This document shows positions 35,121-46,337 of a stretch of DNA of 64,000 nt, piece after piece. Below the pieces are notes generated by a model, which was not told the origin of the DNA, did not search any database, and was given only the letters and a program-made list of their open reading frames with translations. Both the position numbers and the translations under genes were made by a program. Each line of letters begins with the position of its first letter. Position 1 is the first letter of the stretch. The stretch comes from Ehretia macrophylla (Eukaryota > Streptophyta > Magnoliopsida > Boraginales > Ehretiaceae), in NCBI GenBank assembly GCA_037974665.1, contig CM075764.1:90452825-90516824 (forward strand), written 5' to 3'.

Positions 35121-35137
35121 ATGCTCTTGATGCCACT
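35121..35137 (-). promoter_or_regulatory. Primer binding site of Sirevirus
   Basis: The minus strand reads AGTGGCATCAAGAGCAT directly after the LTR, a diverged form of the initiator-Met site TGGTATCAGAGC. Confidence 0.7.
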
Positions 35138-36115
35138 TGTTAGAGTTTGTGTAGTATAAGTATGGATGATTTTAAAGGCAATATGGCAAATTTGTTCAAT
35201 TGGCAGAACTTTGTGATGAATGAAACAACTAATGTAACTACTTGGTGAAAAACAAATCTATTACACATGATGTTGCAACATTAACTGGAATATGTTTTCT
35301 TTTACAGTTTGTTAACAGACTGATTTTCCAACAGCTTAGTCCACAACCACGATGTTCCACTTAATGTTCCAACATAAGTAATAACAGTTAGCAGCAGCAG
35401 AAAAACTAGAATCGTCACAGAGACAAGAACACCAAGATTTAACTTGGTTCCACTGTGCGGTTTACGTCCACGGGACCTCCCCTGGTCCAACAAACCTATT
35501 CATTAAGAAATATAATAAGTTACAACACCAATGGACTTACACAAGTAAAGACTCCCTCTTAACCATTGACGCATCGATGATGAACTCCTTAATAAACTTC
35601 GGTTTGGCAAGCTTCTCTCGACTTGCAATGTTCTCTCCCGAGAACTACACCTTCTTCTCCAGAAGAATGAACACACAATACAAGAATCTAAACATTCAAA
35701 GGCACAAACAAATTGTTCATGACTCACTGTAAAAAACAACACGGTTGCAACACATAATACAATCAAAGACTAAAACACAAATTGTGTTGTAACATGACAC
35801 GGAACATAGAAATTCTATGTATTCTCTTGCAGCTTATCCATTCTTTCTCTCTCTCCTCGATCCTCTTTCTTCACGTCATGTGCCTCATATAAATATTTGT
35901 CATGCCTTGGCTTTCAAGAAAAGATCCTTCATAAATCCCTTCTTTCCTTTCAGGAAAAAAAACAATTAATGTAATTACAGGACTTCTTCTTTTATGGTAA
36001 GTTACCATAATATTTTACCTGCTCATTTAAAAAGGCAAAAACACAAATATGATAATAACACACGTTTTGCAAAACATAGCCAATTAAGCTTTAATCAACA
36101 TTAATTGCCTCAACG
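35138..36115 (-). repeat. 5' LTR of Sirevirus
   Basis: Pairs with 24317-25293. Its outer end reads CAACG where CAACA is expected, one change at the last base. TATTA follows, near-matching TATTG before the left LTR. Confidence 0.87.
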
Positions 36116-37070
36116 TATTAAAATTATTTGAAGATTATTTTTCAGTTGTCCAAAACACTTAGAGTGAATCAAACAATGGCACACCAATGTTTGAGTTATA
36201 TCAGAAGCAAAAGATTATGAAGCATGCCCTCAAAAACTTTAACAAAGACTTTTTCAGGAATTTGCCAAAACAGTCCGAGACAATTAGAAAGGAGCTCAAC
36301 GATGTTCAGATGCTTATTCTCAATGGCAACACTGATGTATCTTTTGCAGAAAAAGAAAAATTGTTTTATAACAAATCGGAGACTAACACTCTCAGGGAAG
36401 AAGCATGTCTTAGACTAAAGGCCAAAATTAGACGAATGAAAGAAGAAGACTGTAACACTACTTTTCATCAAGTCATCAAGCAGAGAAAATCCTTCAACAC
36501 CATTAAAAGACTGATCTCAAGAAACGACTCCACCATTAAGTCGAAGAAAGAAATTTGCAGCGAAATTGCAGATTATTTCCATTGCCTTCTTGGTAATAAT
36601 CCAAATAACAGTTCCAATTTCTCAGTTGATAGTCTCAATATCCTTTTGAAAAAGTCTCGTAAGCATAAAAATGCAATGTCTCTAATGGATCCAATCAATG
36701 ATGAAGAAATCAAGTAAGCCATGTGGAGTATTCAGGATGACAAAAGTCCAAGGCCTGACAGATTCTTCTCACTCTTCTATAAAAGTGTTTGGCACATTAT
36801 TGGGTCCGATGTTTGCAAGGCCATTAAATCGACTCTTAATTACTGCAAATTGTTTAGGGAAACAAATGCTACGATCATCACATTCATCCTCAAGTGGATA
36901 ACCCAGCCAAGGTGGGATATTTCTGGTCATTCGCGTGTTGTAACATTGTTTATAAATGCCTTACCAAAGTCCTTGCAAATAGATTGAGAAAGAGTCTTGC
37001 CACAATTATTTTCCCAACACAAACAACATTTATTATAGGGAGAAGAATGATGAACAACATGTTGACGGAA
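36116..37070 (+). pseudogene. LINE relic, ORF2 middle region
   Basis: The frame 36187-36717 has the segment between endonuclease and RT (LNDVQMLILNGNT, LREEACLRLKAKIR, CNTTFHQVIKQRKS) and 36721-37065 has the first RT blocks (DDKSPRPD, then CCNIVYKCLTKVLANRL, GRRMMNNML). Stops near 36170 and 36715 and a frame change near 36895 break it. It is close in text to the LINE at 11053 but not the same copy. The rest of RT is absent. Confidence 0.82.
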
Positions 37071-37724
37071 AAAGATTCAAACCCTCCCCACATTCACAAA
37101 CTCACAATTTTAAGGACAAAACTTTAAAAACCCTCCCTCACTCCTACATATGGCTTTATGCACGGAAAAGTCTAAATCTTGGCTCACATGACTTTTTCTA
37201 TGGCTAAAGTCTAAACCCTATCCAAATTGGTATTTTCTGGTAAAAATAAGAAAAATACTCTCAACACTCAGCTCACCCCTTCCACACCCCCTGATGGGTG
37301 TCGCTCTCGTGCATAAATTCATTATTTCTCTCCAAAGTGAAGACCCCTCAACCTTCCACAATCTCACCATTCTCACGTCCCTATTTAACTAAAGACAAGA
37401 CCCCTCAACCTTTCCCTTAAAATTCACATAAAGATTTAGTTTTTTTTCTGTTTTTGAATTTATATTTACTTGGATTTTTGTCAATTTTGTTAGTTAATAA
37501 CTTATTCGTTTGTTGGGATCATATATAGATAAAAGGATTTAAATATTTTTTTTGTTGTTTATGCACAGATGAGTGCCCCAAATCCCTGTTATTGAATTTG
37601 TTGCTGTAGTGCACCCCCCTAATCCCGAATCCTAGCTCCACCACTGGTGGTGACATAAGGAGTAGCGGCTTTAAAATGTCGTTTGCCTTAGATTTGTATC
37701 TTTATGGTTCAAGCTCTTTATAAT

Positions 37725-38010
37725 CTTTCAAAAATAGTTTTAAATCTTTCCTCAAGAGTTTTGAAAAGATTTCAAATGGTTAAATGGGTTGGAACATCTT
37801 TTAAAGAAGTGTTCTTAAAAGGTTCAAATGATTTATCTTTAAAAGATTGAATTTTCGGTTAAAAACTTATTTTAAACTCTTGATTACAAAAATCAGTTTT
37901 AAAATTTCTACAAAAGTTTAAAAATGTTAAAAAGGTTGGAAACACTTTAGTAGAAGTGTTTTTAAAGTGCCTAAATATTTTACCTTCAAAAAAATAGATT
38001 TCGGGCTCAA
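37725..38010. repeat. Imperfect tandem duplication, about 140-base unit
   Basis: Two copies share CAGTTTTAAA-like, GGTTGGAA, GAAGTGTT, and AATAGATTTCGG-like blocks in order, about 150 bases apart. Confidence 0.5.
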
Positions 38011-38035
38011 TTTTGCAAAGTTGAAAAACTGTCAC

Positions 38036-38155
38036 TATTTGGGAGGCTAGGCGAACTGGCTAGCCGATCCACCCAACCGGTCAATTCAATCAATGCATGT
38101 TCTTGGGAAGCTAAGCGACCTGGCTAGCCAGTGAGTCCAACCGGTCATGCTCAAA
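38036..38155. repeat. Short tandem duplication with CTGGCTAGCC
   Basis: TTGGGAGGCTAGGCGAACTG and TTGGGAAGCTAAGCGACCTG are each followed by GCTAGCC and then CCAACCGGTCA. Confidence 0.6.
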
Positions 38156-39277
38156 AATTCAAAAACTTGCCATTTTTTAATGTTATAACATTTTCTATAA
38201 ATTCTAAACCAACCCAATGAAGGAAAACGTTATAACGCATGAATCAAATTCAATAATTACAAGAATAAGGCGGAAACATTCATACATGGATCTTTAAAAT
38301 GAATAAAACATGAAACATCTACTTAAACATCTAAACAGTTTATAATTTAATTATAAAAACAAATATAGTTTTCAGGAATACCTTTATCGCAAAAAACGAA
38401 AGAATAAAACTTCACATTTGCTGACAAACAAGCTCTACACGCCTGGAATAGTGTTTCTGCTCCTCAACTCTGATCTTCCTCTCCATTCCAAATCCCTAAC
38501 TCAAGTGTTGATCAAGTTGTTGGACTTGATCTTGCTAAACTAAACTAAAAGAAAAACTATTTCAAGTTTCTTCACTTGTAAGTTGAAGCTTACTCGTAAG
38601 AGAAAGAGAAAGATCTCAAAGGAGATGGTGCAATTGTAGAGCATAGGGTAGATGCCTTTATATAGGTGAAAATATGCAAGGTATTTCTGTCTTAATCAGA
38701 ATCCAAAAGAGTAAAGGATTAGGACTTTAAATTATCCTTTAATTCTAAAATATAATGAAAATCCTTCCACCTTGCGTTCGCACTTGCCCTAAGCGTCCCA
38801 CCCAGGGAATAGTGCCTAGGACCCTGCGCCTAGCCTTGGTTCACAAGCCAAGGCTCTGGCTCAACCTTCTATGCTCTATTTAATTTAATTAATTAACTCT
38901 AATTAATTCCAAAGTCTAAATCTAGTCTACTATTTAAGAATAGAACCTTTTCCCAATTATGAAAAAACTATCTTAAATATTTTTTTCCTATTATAGAAAG
39001 ACCATATGCAATAGTTAAAGTCATCCAACTTGTGTTTAACCTTTTTGCAATAATTTTAAATGTTATAACAATAAAAAATGTGATAGTAATTGTGACGTTG
39101 CCTGTTTATTATACTACTCTCTACGTCTCATAAAGATAGGCTCAGCTTTATTTTTTACTTGTCCCAAATTATAGTCCGGTTTTCTTTTTGAAAGGGTAGT
39201 TAATTTGTTAGTTTCCTAATACACCCATATTTAATGTGCATCTTAATTAATAGATATATCATTGAGCAATTGTAGTT

Positions 39278-40519
39278 CTGTTTTTTCTTTTTTTTCCTTT
39301 TTTGCTATGCAAGCAAATCGTGTGTATTTCATAAAGAAAAAAATGTACAAAGCTTTGTTTTTACAAGTGTGGGATGGGATGCTTGTGTTCTGGCAAGGAC
39401 TCTCGAATTGGATGTTGGCAATCACGTCTTCTTGGATTTTCTTAAGGATCTGCTCTTCAGTGTACACCTCATCTTGAAAAATGCAGGAATTCCTCTCCAT
39501 CCAAACATGATAAATGGTGGCGCAGAAGAAGAGAAGGAACGTGTAAGCTTTGAAGTCTTTTTTCCCTGCACAGGAACCAGAAAGGGTGAGACCATAATGG
39601 AAAGAAGTAAGTGAATTATCAAGAAGCATTAAGTTAAGATTTTCCTTCCAAATGCATCTGGTGAGTTGTAGTTAAAGAAGAGGTGATCTCTCATCTTGCA
39701 ACCAAGGTAACAGAAATTGCAATTTGGGCCATCAACAATTCCCTAAGAAAACAAATGGTACTTGTTGCAAGCCGGTCCATGCAAGCAAGTCAAGCAATAA
39801 AACTGTGCATGATAATGTTATGAGAGAACCAAACCAAATGATGGCAATCCACGAAGGTGCCTCTGGTTCTAATAGGATTCCATGTTTTGTAAAAGAAAAA
39901 TTTGCCCCCGTTAGAAAACTTCCAAGTGAAAATAGGATATTGAGAGGTGTAGGATCGAGCCTACCAATGGATTGGGGGTAAGTCAGGCCAAACCAATGCC
40001 CATTGAAGGTGATATTCGAGACTTTGCAATCTACATATGGGTAAAGGATCCCGATGTGGTGGAAGGGGAAGAAAGGTCCATGAGGGTGCCAATTGTCATG
40101 CCAAAAAAAGGTATGCTCACTGTTGCTTATAGTGTATGTGTGATCATCTCCCCAGCAATAGGCTTAAGCTTGAGAAGTTTTCTCCAAAACGAGCAAGCAT
40201 CACTAGGGATTTTGATGGTACAAATGCATCTACCTATAAAATGATTAGTTCAGACAGACCCAATTACTCCAAAATGTATTTCTCATAGAGTACATTCTTG
40301 AGAATAGCTTCAAAAAAGCAACCTTATTGATATCAACCAATCTTCTAAGACGCAAGCCTCCTTCAAATGGCTTGCAAATGCTACCCAGGCAACTTTAGGA
40401 CTTGTATACCTCCAAACGAAACTCATGAATTTGCTCTCAATAGTATCCACTACTCCTTTAGGGATGAAAAGAGAGCAAGCCCAAAAAATGTGAAAATGAT
40501 TGAGCACCAATATATTAAG
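39278..40519 (-). mobile_element. 5'-truncated L1-type LINE
   Basis: It reads on the minus strand. The poly(A) tail, with a few other bases, is at the left (39278-39306). TTGTAGTT at 39270-39277 and 40520-40527 is a short target duplication. It contains only the last part of ORF2. Confidence 0.75.
39307..40510 (-). pseudogene. LINE ORF2 C-terminal part
   Basis: 40310-40510 encodes FWACSLFIPKGVVDTIESKF and FVWRY, the region after RT. 39310-39629 encodes the end, with YHVWMERNSCIF and EEQILKKIQEDV. The zf-RVT part between them is broken by stops and frame changes. It is the same family type as the LINE at 11053. Confidence 0.78.
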
Positions 40520-40652
40520 TTGTAGTTAATATTAGTGGAAGGATATATTAGAAAAAGAGTAAGCAAAATTTATTGCTTTAGTTGTGTTAACTACATTTTC
40601 CTAACGGGTGTGAAAATAAAAATAAGCCTATCTTTGTGGGATGGAAGGATTA

Positions 40653-41086
40653 CTAACAATCAATACATAAAGTTGTGGGTCCAAGACACCAGAATACGCG
40701 TGATAAGTCAAAGACCGTCAAAGCATTTGAGTAACAAAATCAATACAGATACATTGACAATCTTATATAAAAGAATTTGATATATATGGTTTCTATTCTA
40801 TTTTCTCTCCTCATCTGAACCCTCCAGCAATACAGCATAACAATGCGAATCTGTCAACTTCAAAAGAATTTCATCAAATACAACAGCTCTATCAATTCTG
40901 GTTTTCTCACGATTGGGATCGCCACAATAACGTAATAAAAGTATTAATACATGTCAAGGGGATAAATCAATGAATCACCGAACTTGCAGTTTGTCCAGTT
41001 ACCCAAAAAGGACTCAACCGCGTGGGATATTTGCTTGATTTTTGCCACCCTCAATTTGGAACTGCAAAATCATCCGTCTTGTTGCG
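40653..41086 (-). other. 3' flank of the TMK4-like gene
   Basis: Non-coding. It should hold the 3' UTR and polyadenylation site of the kinase gene, but no single signal stands out. Confidence 0.5.
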
Positions 41087-44000
41087 TTATCTGCAGTCCA
41101 TTGAATTAAAAGTGTCTGCAAATCCCGAAGGCTTCGAGGGAATGCTGGACTGTGTTTGACTGAAGGAGATATCGTCAAACATTCTGGAGGTACCTTCATC
41201 AGCTTGCCATCTTTGAAGGACTTGAGGAAGGCTCATATGGAGGTCAATGCCGTTACTTGCTTCCTCTGTATGGTTTGAAGGTTTCCACTGCTCTACAAGG
41301 GGACCCAGGATGTTAACCGCATGTCCCATATCTGGTCTCTGAGATGGCTCGCGGGCAGTACAGTGGCCTGCCAACTCAGCAACCTTGGAAATGCTGTCAT
41401 AAGTTTCATCATCAGGATCAAGGATTGAATCAATAGCCTTTAGAAGGTTATCTTTATTGATAAGGACCCTGCGGAACCATGAGACCAGATGAGATCTCTC
41501 ATCTGGCATAGTCTCATCAAGAGCTTTTCGACCAGTGATTATCTCCATGAGAACAACTCCAAATGCATAAACATCCACTTTTGTAGTCACTCTTCCAGTA
41601 GCTGTACAGAAAAGAAAAAAAGAAATAAGTTTATCCTTCTGGTAACTAAAAGCTCACAAGGAAGATGAACCAAGTTATTCTACATCAAGATGCTTGTAGT
41701 GACGAGCACTTTGCAGAGAGCCAATTTTTATTTAATCAATGAAGCTCCAAAATACATGACACAATGGAGCGAATAAATTTAATAAAGAATTGATGACTAT
41801 TAACTACCCTAAGCAAACTAACACAGGAAGCAAATTAAACCTTCTTTACTTCATCTAACCAAGAATACTGGTTCACAAGCAGAAATTAGTGAGGTATAAT
41901 ATATTACCTAAGTATAGCACTGCAACGGCACAGACGCACACGTATTAGGAGATATACCATATTAGAAAATGTTAAAGTTATTCACCAGATATCATCCTAA
42001 AACCAATTTCACACTACTTGCAGTATCACAGTCTATCCAAAAATTTCCAAATCAAACATTTATTTCTTGCATGAAAGCTTACTCCTTGCCATGTCTAGAC
42101 TACAAACTGATTGAGAATACGTGCTATATCAATTGGGTCAGAACAGACCACAAGATTTGTTTAAAACAGGAAGATATCAGTAGCATTTAAGGTGATCTAT
42201 TTGCAAAAATATGACAGCGGACAATTTAACTTTTTATATCATACTGCAGAAGTGGCTAAAACCTAAGAGCTTACTATGCAGAATTAGTTAGTGCTCAAGT
42301 AAATGTGATTAGGTGAGAGCAGTAAAGAGGATCCTTACCAGCATACTCAGGTGCAAGATATCCAAATGTTCCAGCCAATCGTGTCTCAACAGAGTATTTC
42401 CCATCAGGTGCATTTCTGACCAGTCCAAAATCTGCAACCTTTGCTCTCATATCGTCCCCAAGAAGTATATTTGATGGTTTTAAATCTCTATGGATAAAAC
42501 TTTGTTGTGCTAAGCTGTGTAGATATTCAACCCCTCTTGCCACATCCAATGCTATTGTTACCCTCTCCTTCCAAGTTAACGGCCGATAGCCATGCTCTTT
42601 CCATTCAAACAGATGCTGGCTCAATGTTCCCTGGGGCATATACTCGTATACCAGCAACCTCTCATGGCCATTGATACAGTAACCAAGAAGAGCAACCAGA
42701 TGCCTATGCCTAACTTTTGTAAGGACAGCAATTTCTGCCTGAAATTCGTTCATTCCTTTTGTACCCATTGCGCCTGATTCCATCCTTTTCACTGCAATCT
42801 TTGTTCCATCATGCAATTCACCTTTGTAAACGACTCCAAATCCTCCTCTCCCCAATATGTTTTCTTCACAGAAATTATTTGTCACTTGTCGAAGGACTTG
42901 AATCGAAATAGAGATGTTTCCACCTTCAAATATTGGAATTTCACTAGGATCACCACTGCTCTGGCTCTGTAATTCACTTGGAACTCCAGCATATCCATTC
43001 ATGGAAGGAATTATGCTAGTCTTCACCATTTCATTCCCTTGCTCAGAACCCTCAACTCTCCCGAATCTCTTATGACGTCTCTTCATATAACACTTGTAGG
43101 ACACAAACAACACAACACCAATGAAAACCAGAACAGCTATAACAACACCAGCAATCATACCACCAGAAACCGAAGACCCATTAGAACTCCCTGATGAACT
43201 TCCGCCTGGGGGGCCCAAATTTGACCCAAAACTCGAACCTCCGTCATTCCCTCCACCACCACCAGGACTCCCATTTTTACCAAGTAACAAATTACCGCCA
43301 TAAGTAAACTTCACCCTAGCCGGAAAAACAGGTATAGGCCCAGACAGATTGTTATTAGACACATCAAGAACTTGCAGTTGAGGCAAAGTTGTTAACCTTT
43401 CCGGTATAGTACCCGTGAGATTATTATCATTCAAATACAAACTCCTCAAACTAGTTAAATTCGCAAACGCAGGTGAAATGATACCTGAAAAATTCTTCTT
43501 ACCAAAATTCAGAATGGTCACATTCTTCCCCTGTGAATCACAGGTAACAAATGTCCACTCTTGGCAAGCATCATTCCCTTGCCAAGAGTCGGCCAACAGC
43601 ATCGGATACCCAATAGCACCAGCAACATCAAGAAGTGCACTAACCTGCGGGTCACAAGGCCCTGAAGTAGTCTTGCAAAAACTATTAGTAGTCCCCAAAG
43701 TAACATCCACGCCATCGCGAAACAGAGGCATCGGGCCCTGCAAATTATTGTTCTGCAAAGTAATGTTAGCTAAATTCGGAAGATCCAATAAAGACTGCGG
43801 AACTACACCAGTTAACTGATTATCCCTCAGCTGCAAATCAAACAAATTCTCACATTTAGACAGGTCCGGAATAGGACCTGTGAATGCATTCGAATGTAAC
43901 CAAACTTGATACAATTGTGTCATTTTAGACAACACGTCTAACGTGCCTGATAACCCTTTTCTTTGGTTATTCAGCCACAAGTTTTGTATCACTGAATCGC

Positions 44001-44601
44001 CCATAGATGGAGGTAATGGCCCAGTGAGATCATTATACGACAACCTCAAGTTCCCTAGATTCGGAAACGAATCAAATATATCAGGAATAACACCCTGAAT
44101 GTTGGCAAAACTCGCGGCGAAATCGAACAAGTTGGAGCTTTCTTTAATGTGAGATGGGATTTCCCAAGAGGGCAACTTAGAGTTATTACTAATGCTGAAA
44201 GTTTGTAAGCTAGTGAGCCCCAAGAGGAAGTTTTCAGGAATGGAGTCAAACTCGTTGAAATCAAGATACACTTGTTGTAGATTTGACATGTTGGCGAAGG
44301 ATGGTAAGGGGCCTGAAATGGAGTTGCGTTGAAGAGCAAGAGTTTTGAGCTCAGAGAGCTGGTTGAGATCTGGAGGAAGTGTGCCGGAAAGGGACTGAGA
44401 GCTTAAGTTAATGGAGGTTACACGGCCATTGGAGTCGCAGTTGACGTTGGTCCATGAGCAGAATGGCTTGGATGACGACCAGCCAGATGGGGTTGGGGAG
44501 AGGGCGGCGAGGAGCTTCGACATGACTGCGGAGTCGTCTGCGGAGGAGAGGAAGGAGAGCGTGAGGAGGAGGAGGAGGAGGAGGGGGCGGTTGGTGGCCA
44601 T
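41087..44601 (-). CDS. TMK4: Receptor-like kinase TMK4 (BARK1) orthologue, two exons
   Basis: Exons 44601-42339 and 41601-41087 join to 925 codons, close to the 928 residues of Arabidopsis TMK4. I start at MATNRPLL because a hydrophobic signal peptide follows directly. A first block of leucine-rich repeats is followed by the island with [10 protein letters not shown], a second short repeat block, a Gly/Ser-rich linker, one membrane segment at about 480-503 and a Ser/Thr kinase from about 579. The kinase has [31 protein letters not shown] and [11 protein letters not shown], all key residues present. The C-terminal tail [13 protein letters not shown] matches TMK4 rather than TMK1. TMK kinases act at the plasma membrane in auxin and cell-expansion signalling, and TMK4 was also described as a BAK1 partner. 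No breaks are visible. Confidence 0.95.
41602..42338 (-). other. Intron of TMK4-like gene
   Basis: On the minus strand it begins GTAAGGATCC and ends TTTTCTTTTCTGTACAG. It is phase 1: G from exon 1 plus CT make an Ala codon, giving [12 protein letters not shown] across the joint. The position is as in Arabidopsis TMK4. Confidence 0.92.
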
Positions 44602-45233
44602 TATGGGTGGCGATCTAGACTGGTTGGAGCATATAATGATGCAGAGAGAGAGAGAGAGAAGTGTGTGTTGTGTGTGTTCTTGAGTGGTGTGTTGTTTTTG
44701 GACAGGGAGTTGAGAAGAATTTAAGAGGTATCTTGTTCCTTGTTTCAAGCATTATAATATCTCACTTCTACTCATAGTTCATCTTCTTCTTCAAAATGGT
44801 AAAAATTAGCATGCTTCATCTTTCTTCTTCTTCTTCTTCTATATAGTAAAATTAGCATTCTGATAATGATATATCTCTAGGGTAACAATAAAAATAACAT
44901 TTTATTATGTATCTCTAAAAAATCTTCAATCAGCTTAAATTGTAATCAATTTTTGAGATATTAGTAAAATTTTCATGCATAAATTTTACCAATTATATAA
45001 TAAATTTGTAATAATTCATCGCTCTAGACTAACCTAAAATTGTTATGTCACTCTGATAATACTTTCGTTGTGTAAGAATTGTTATAGTATAAAAATATTC
45101 TACCTTCACTAACTAACTAGACAAGTGAAGTGTTACCTTATTAGTCATATAAAACATTAATTTTAATATTTTTCATTTTTGTATGTATGGTTCGAAGTGT
45201 TTAGCTGTATAATATCATCATATTTATAAGATG
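44602..45233 (-). promoter_or_regulatory. 5' leader and promoter region of TMK4-like gene
   Basis: Directly upstream of the ATG lies an (AG)9 run on the plus strand at 44642-44659 (CT-rich on the coding strand), common in plant leaders. A TTC repeat is at 44818-44839. An in-frame ATG at 44748 without a stop in between would add 49 residues that block a normal signal peptide, so I did not use it. Confidence 0.5.
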
Positions 45234-45907
45234 TTAGCAAATATGAGAATATCGAGTTGGATATGTGGTAAAATCGGGAATAACAAAATTAAAAATAAAT
45301 GATACAAGAAAAAGTGGAGGTGGTCTCGTATAATGACAGTATTGTCTAAAATGGTATGAATATGTTAAGAGATAACTTATAGAGATGCGTGTTAAAATGT
45401 GCAAATGTGTGTAGATAAGTACTATTCTGTATGAGTTGGAGGGAAACATATAGATGAGGCCTTGCTTTAAAAAAAAAAAAATTGATTTGATTTAACTTGT
45501 ATGTCATTTTCATAATGGATTTATGCTACAATTACAATTGAGAAATTCTTTAATAATTCCAAACTAAGACTACACATGTAGGTCTAAGTAAATTTGGAAG
45601 TACGAACCATCAATTCGGATCAATGAAAGAATTTTGGAATAATCTGGAAATAATTTTCCATGACAACTGCATGGGATATAAAATCTGTCAACTTGCAGAG
45701 TGTGTAGCTGTTGTGCGAGTTGTAAACTTTTGGTTTCTTTCTGATGGGTATTTTTGGTGGTTTTTATCTCTCTCTTTTATGGGTTTTTTTTTTGTTTTTG
45801 GTCAAATCTTTTATGGGTTTGCAGGGAATAGTTTTGTATAGATTATTGCTATATGTTAAGTTTTCACTTCTTCATTTTTTTTTGGGTAAATACCACATGG
45901 GGTCTTT
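45234..45907. other. Intergenic, nothing recognised
   Basis: AT-rich. ORFs are short and without motifs. Confidence 0.5.
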
Positions 45908-46284
45908 TATTTTTTTAGGGTTGTGACACTTTGAATTTATATCTTTTAAAATGAACTTTTTAGTTTTAAATGTATTGCAAATTTGACACAATTGACCCAA
46001 TTTATTTATTCTTTTAGTTTGTTAACACCTTTAGCACATGATTGGCACGTGTTTTTATAGCAATTATTTTTATAGTCAAATTGGACAATTTTTATATACA
46101 CCTGTAGTGGGAGGTTAAAAAAGAAAAGAAAACAATCAGATTTTGTGTCAATCACTTGCAAAAAATGTTAACAAACTAACACAATAAGTAAGTTAGGTCA
46201 ATAATATCAAATTTGTAATACATTTAGGACCAAAAAATTTATTTCGAAAGATATAAGACCACAGTATCATAACCCCTCTTTTTT
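45908..46284. mobile_element. Foldback element, about 377 bases
   Basis: The left arm TTTATATCTTTT, AAATGTATTGCAAATTTGACA, TTAGTTTGTTAACA is matched in reverse by TGTTAACAAACTAA, ATCAAATTTGTAATACATTT, AAGATATAAGA in the right arm. Arms are about 165 bases with a 45-base centre. Non-coding. Same style as 21804-22200 but a different sequence. Confidence 0.65.
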
Positions 46285-46298
46285 ATATAACAAAATTT

Positions 46299-46302
<4 letters not shown>

Positions 46303-46333
<31 letters not shown>
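46303..46333. repeat. (TA)n microsatellite
   Basis: Uninterrupted TA repeat of 31 bases. Confidence 0.95.

Positions 46334-46337
<4 letters not shown>

Larger units (their letters stand above)
24317..36115 (-). mobile_element. Sirevirus (Ty1/copia, Maximus/SIRE) with internal deletion and nested hAT
   Basis: It has LTRs of 977 and 978 bases, a PBS next to the right LTR and a PPT next to the left, so the element reads on the minus strand. It carries gag, RT/RNase H and a long env-like ORF after pol beginning MVSTRSG, which marks Sireviruses. The flanks are TATTG and TATTA, a probable 5-base duplication with one change. LTR divergence by eye is about 8%. Confidence 0.88.
37071..39116. other. 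Unclassified repeat-rich stretch
   Basis: No gene seen. It holds an imperfect tandem duplication at 37725-38010 and a shorter one at 38036-38155. At 37625-37645 CTAGCTCCACCACTG looks like one end of an hAT-like element whose other end was not found. On the minus strand CCTATATAAAGG (about 38656-38667) could be the TATA box of an LTR or gene reading left. Confidence 0.5.
39117..40650. mobile_element. Stowaway MITE (about 284 bases) split by a LINE
   Basis: The left end CTCTCTACGTCTCATAAAGA and the reverse complement of the right end, ATCCTTCCATCCCACAAAGA, both match the Stowaway CTCCCTCCGTCCCA consensus and continue into AAAGATAGGCT. TA flanks both ends (39115-39116 and 40651-40652). The LINE 39278-40519 lies inside. 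Confidence 0.75.

Noticed and set aside
37625..37645. Right end of another hAT MITE (CTAGCTCCACCACTG)
   Set aside because: No matching left end and no 8-base duplication were found, so it is only noted.
46303..46333. (TA)n run as a replication origin or matrix attachment site
   Set aside because: A plain microsatellite, with nothing else pointing to such a function.
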